DNA of 64,000 nucleotides from Pseudomonadota bacterium (GTDB lineage: Bacteria > Pseudomonadota > Gammaproteobacteria > Steroidobacterales > Steroidobacteraceae). This document shows, one piece after another, positions 63,061-64,000 of the stretch (positions are counted from its first letter, which is position 1; every line of letters begins with the position of its first letter). The stretch lies in assembly GCA_016703895.1 (NCBI GenBank), contig JADJBE010000002.1, positions 297,067-361,066 of the forward strand. Direction: 5' to 3'. The notes below the pieces were generated by a model that was not told the origin of the DNA, did not search any database, and saw nothing but the letters and a program-made list of their open reading frames with translations. The position numbers were made by a program, and so were the translations under genes.

Positions 63061-63976
63061 CGTACCTCCGCTCGCTCACTACTCCCGCCCCTGGATCCGT
63101 TGATCGAGGGCTATCTCACCTATCTGAAGACCGTGAGTCGCAAGGCCCCGGGCACACTCGCCGACGTGCGCTGCACGCTGCGCCGTGCGGTCGCGGCACT
63201 GGCGCGCAGCGCGTCCGGGTGTGGATCTGTGGCACGCGCCGCTGCTCGATTTCCTGCAGTGGTTCGAGGCCGAGCGCGCCGCCGGTCGCGCCAACAACTC
63301 GTTGCCGGCATGGCTGGTCACGTGCGCGGCTTTCTCGACTACGCCTGGCGCAGCGGCCGCTGCGAGCGCAACGTCCTCGATGGGTTCTCGTTAGAGCACA
63401 CGGTGCGCGTGAGCGTCCCGAAGCATCTGACGTTCGAGGAAGCCGAACGGTTGGTGCGCGCCACCGAGCGCCTCTCGGGCCCGACCGCGCGACGCGATCG
63501 GTTGGTGATTTTGCTGCTGTACGGCTGCGGTTTGCGTACCGGGGAGCTGGTCGGGTTGAACGTCGCCGACATCAACCGCGAGCGCCACGAGCTCGTGGTC
63601 ACCCGCGCCAGGGGCGACAAGCCGCGCGTGATCCCCATCCCCGAGGCGCTCTTCCACCGAGCTTTTGGCCTACCTACTCGAGCACGGCAAGCGCGGCGCG
63701 CTGTTTCGGACGCAGTGCAAGGCGCCGGCTCGCCGCCAAAGACGTTTGCCAGATCGTCACCGCGGGGGTCGCCCCTGCGCGGGCCTGCGCCGGCGTCACG
63801 GCCAAGACCTGCGCCACAGTTTTGCCACCCATCTGATGGATCGCGGCGTGGACCTGGCCGTCATCGCTTCTTTGATGGGCCATCGCTCGCCGCAGGAGAC
63901 CGGCGTCTATCTACACGTGCTGCCGCAACGACCCGAAGCGGCCGTTCGCAGCCTGCCGATCGGAGAACCCTCATGA
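63061..63976 (+). CDS. Tyrosine recombinase, second of a probable RIT trio (frameshifted)
   Basis: N-terminal part LLPPLDPLIEGYLTYLKTVS; segment 63185-63310 is read in a different frame (VDLWHAPLLDFLQWFEAERA); then VRGFLDYAWRSGRCERNVLD, YGCGLRTGELVGLNVADINR (catalytic Arg); from about 63660 another frame gives LRHSFATHLMDRGVDLAVIA, SLMGHRSPQETGVYLHVLPQ (H-x-x-R, His, Tyr) to TGA 63974-63976. At least three indels. The start is not fixed; 63061 is the approximate boundary with the first gene. It overlaps the next ATG by 4 bp. Confidence 0.75.
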
Positions 63977-64000
63977 CCTGGTCCTACTGGATGACGCTCT
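63973..64000 (+). CDS. Start of a third recombinase-type gene (cut by window edge)
   Basis: ATG 63973 overlaps the previous stop as ATGA, and the next codons read TWSYWMTL to the window end. Nine codons are too few for a family call; the identity as the third recombinase of a trio is inferred from the overlap and the tandem order. Confidence 0.45.

Noticed and set aside
62694..63836. 380-codon plus-strand frame
   Set aside because: Arg-rich shadow of the two tyrosine recombinases; the catalytic motifs are in the other frames.

Overview
The window is a GC-rich (roughly 60%+) bacterial chromosome segment. Gene order and content point to a Gammaproteobacterium near the Xanthomonadales/Nevskiales/Steroidobacter side of the class: rnr-rlmB-rpsF-rpsR-rplI-dnaB-alr, ffh-rpsP-rimM-trmD-rplS, a complete Mla lipid-transport operon, gcvR-bcp divergent from dapA, and an Rrf2-controlled SUF operon instead of ISC. 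The assignment is inference from synteny; there is no 16S gene here.

Layout. 1-3.9 kb: the 5' end of a class I aldolase gene, then a 3.3 kb mini-island bounded by a 25-bp direct repeat of the 3' end of tRNA-Leu(CAG). It holds a RelBE-like toxin-antitoxin pair, an IS3 fragment and a secreted metallo-beta-lactamase-fold protein. 4-19.5 kb: housekeeping core (RNA decay and modification, ribosomal proteins, replicative helicase, alanine racemase, an FHA/PP2C signalling pair, radA, the ffh-to-rplS cluster, sppA). 19.5-25.6 kb: accessory metabolism (Tat amidohydrolase, a GCS2-like ligase paired with an AstE-like hydrolase, a TacAT-type toxin-antitoxin pair) studded with three copies of a ~190-bp, strongly foldable repeat. 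25.6-55.7 kb: mostly intact metabolism and envelope genes: threonine catabolism (kbl-tdh), proline and serine catabolism (putA, sdaA), an osmoprotectant ABC transporter, the SUF iron-sulfur operon with its operator, Mla phospholipid transport, BepA, PhoH, Bcp, GcvR, dapA. 55.8-64 kb: an integrative region at tRNA-Ser(GGA) with a P4-type integrase, an AlpA-like regulator, two decayed copies of another recombinase bracketing an HNH-nuclease gene, a truncated RHS/Calx-beta-like protein, and the first two-plus genes of a probable RIT (recombinase-in-trio) element running off the window.

Sequence quality matters for any reader. Many essential genes are broken as written: rplI, dnaB, alr, the FHA gene, ffh (seven indels), rpsP (two compensating indels), rimM, dapA (a ~110-bp internal deletion), putA (one in-frame TAG). 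Single-base indels cluster at 8.2-16.4 kb and again beyond 54.7 kb, while 16.5-54 kb is almost indel-free. Uneven assembly accuracy is the simplest explanation, although the tRNA-Ser island also contains real decay.

The most novel-looking signal is the three-copy repeat at 19522-19715, 24112-24300 and 25455-25634 (the last inverted). The ~128-nt core is conserved and the outer 14-33 bp arms differ in sequence between copies yet stay self-complementary. That is the pattern expected of a structured RNA, or of a mobile core inserted at the tip of hairpins.
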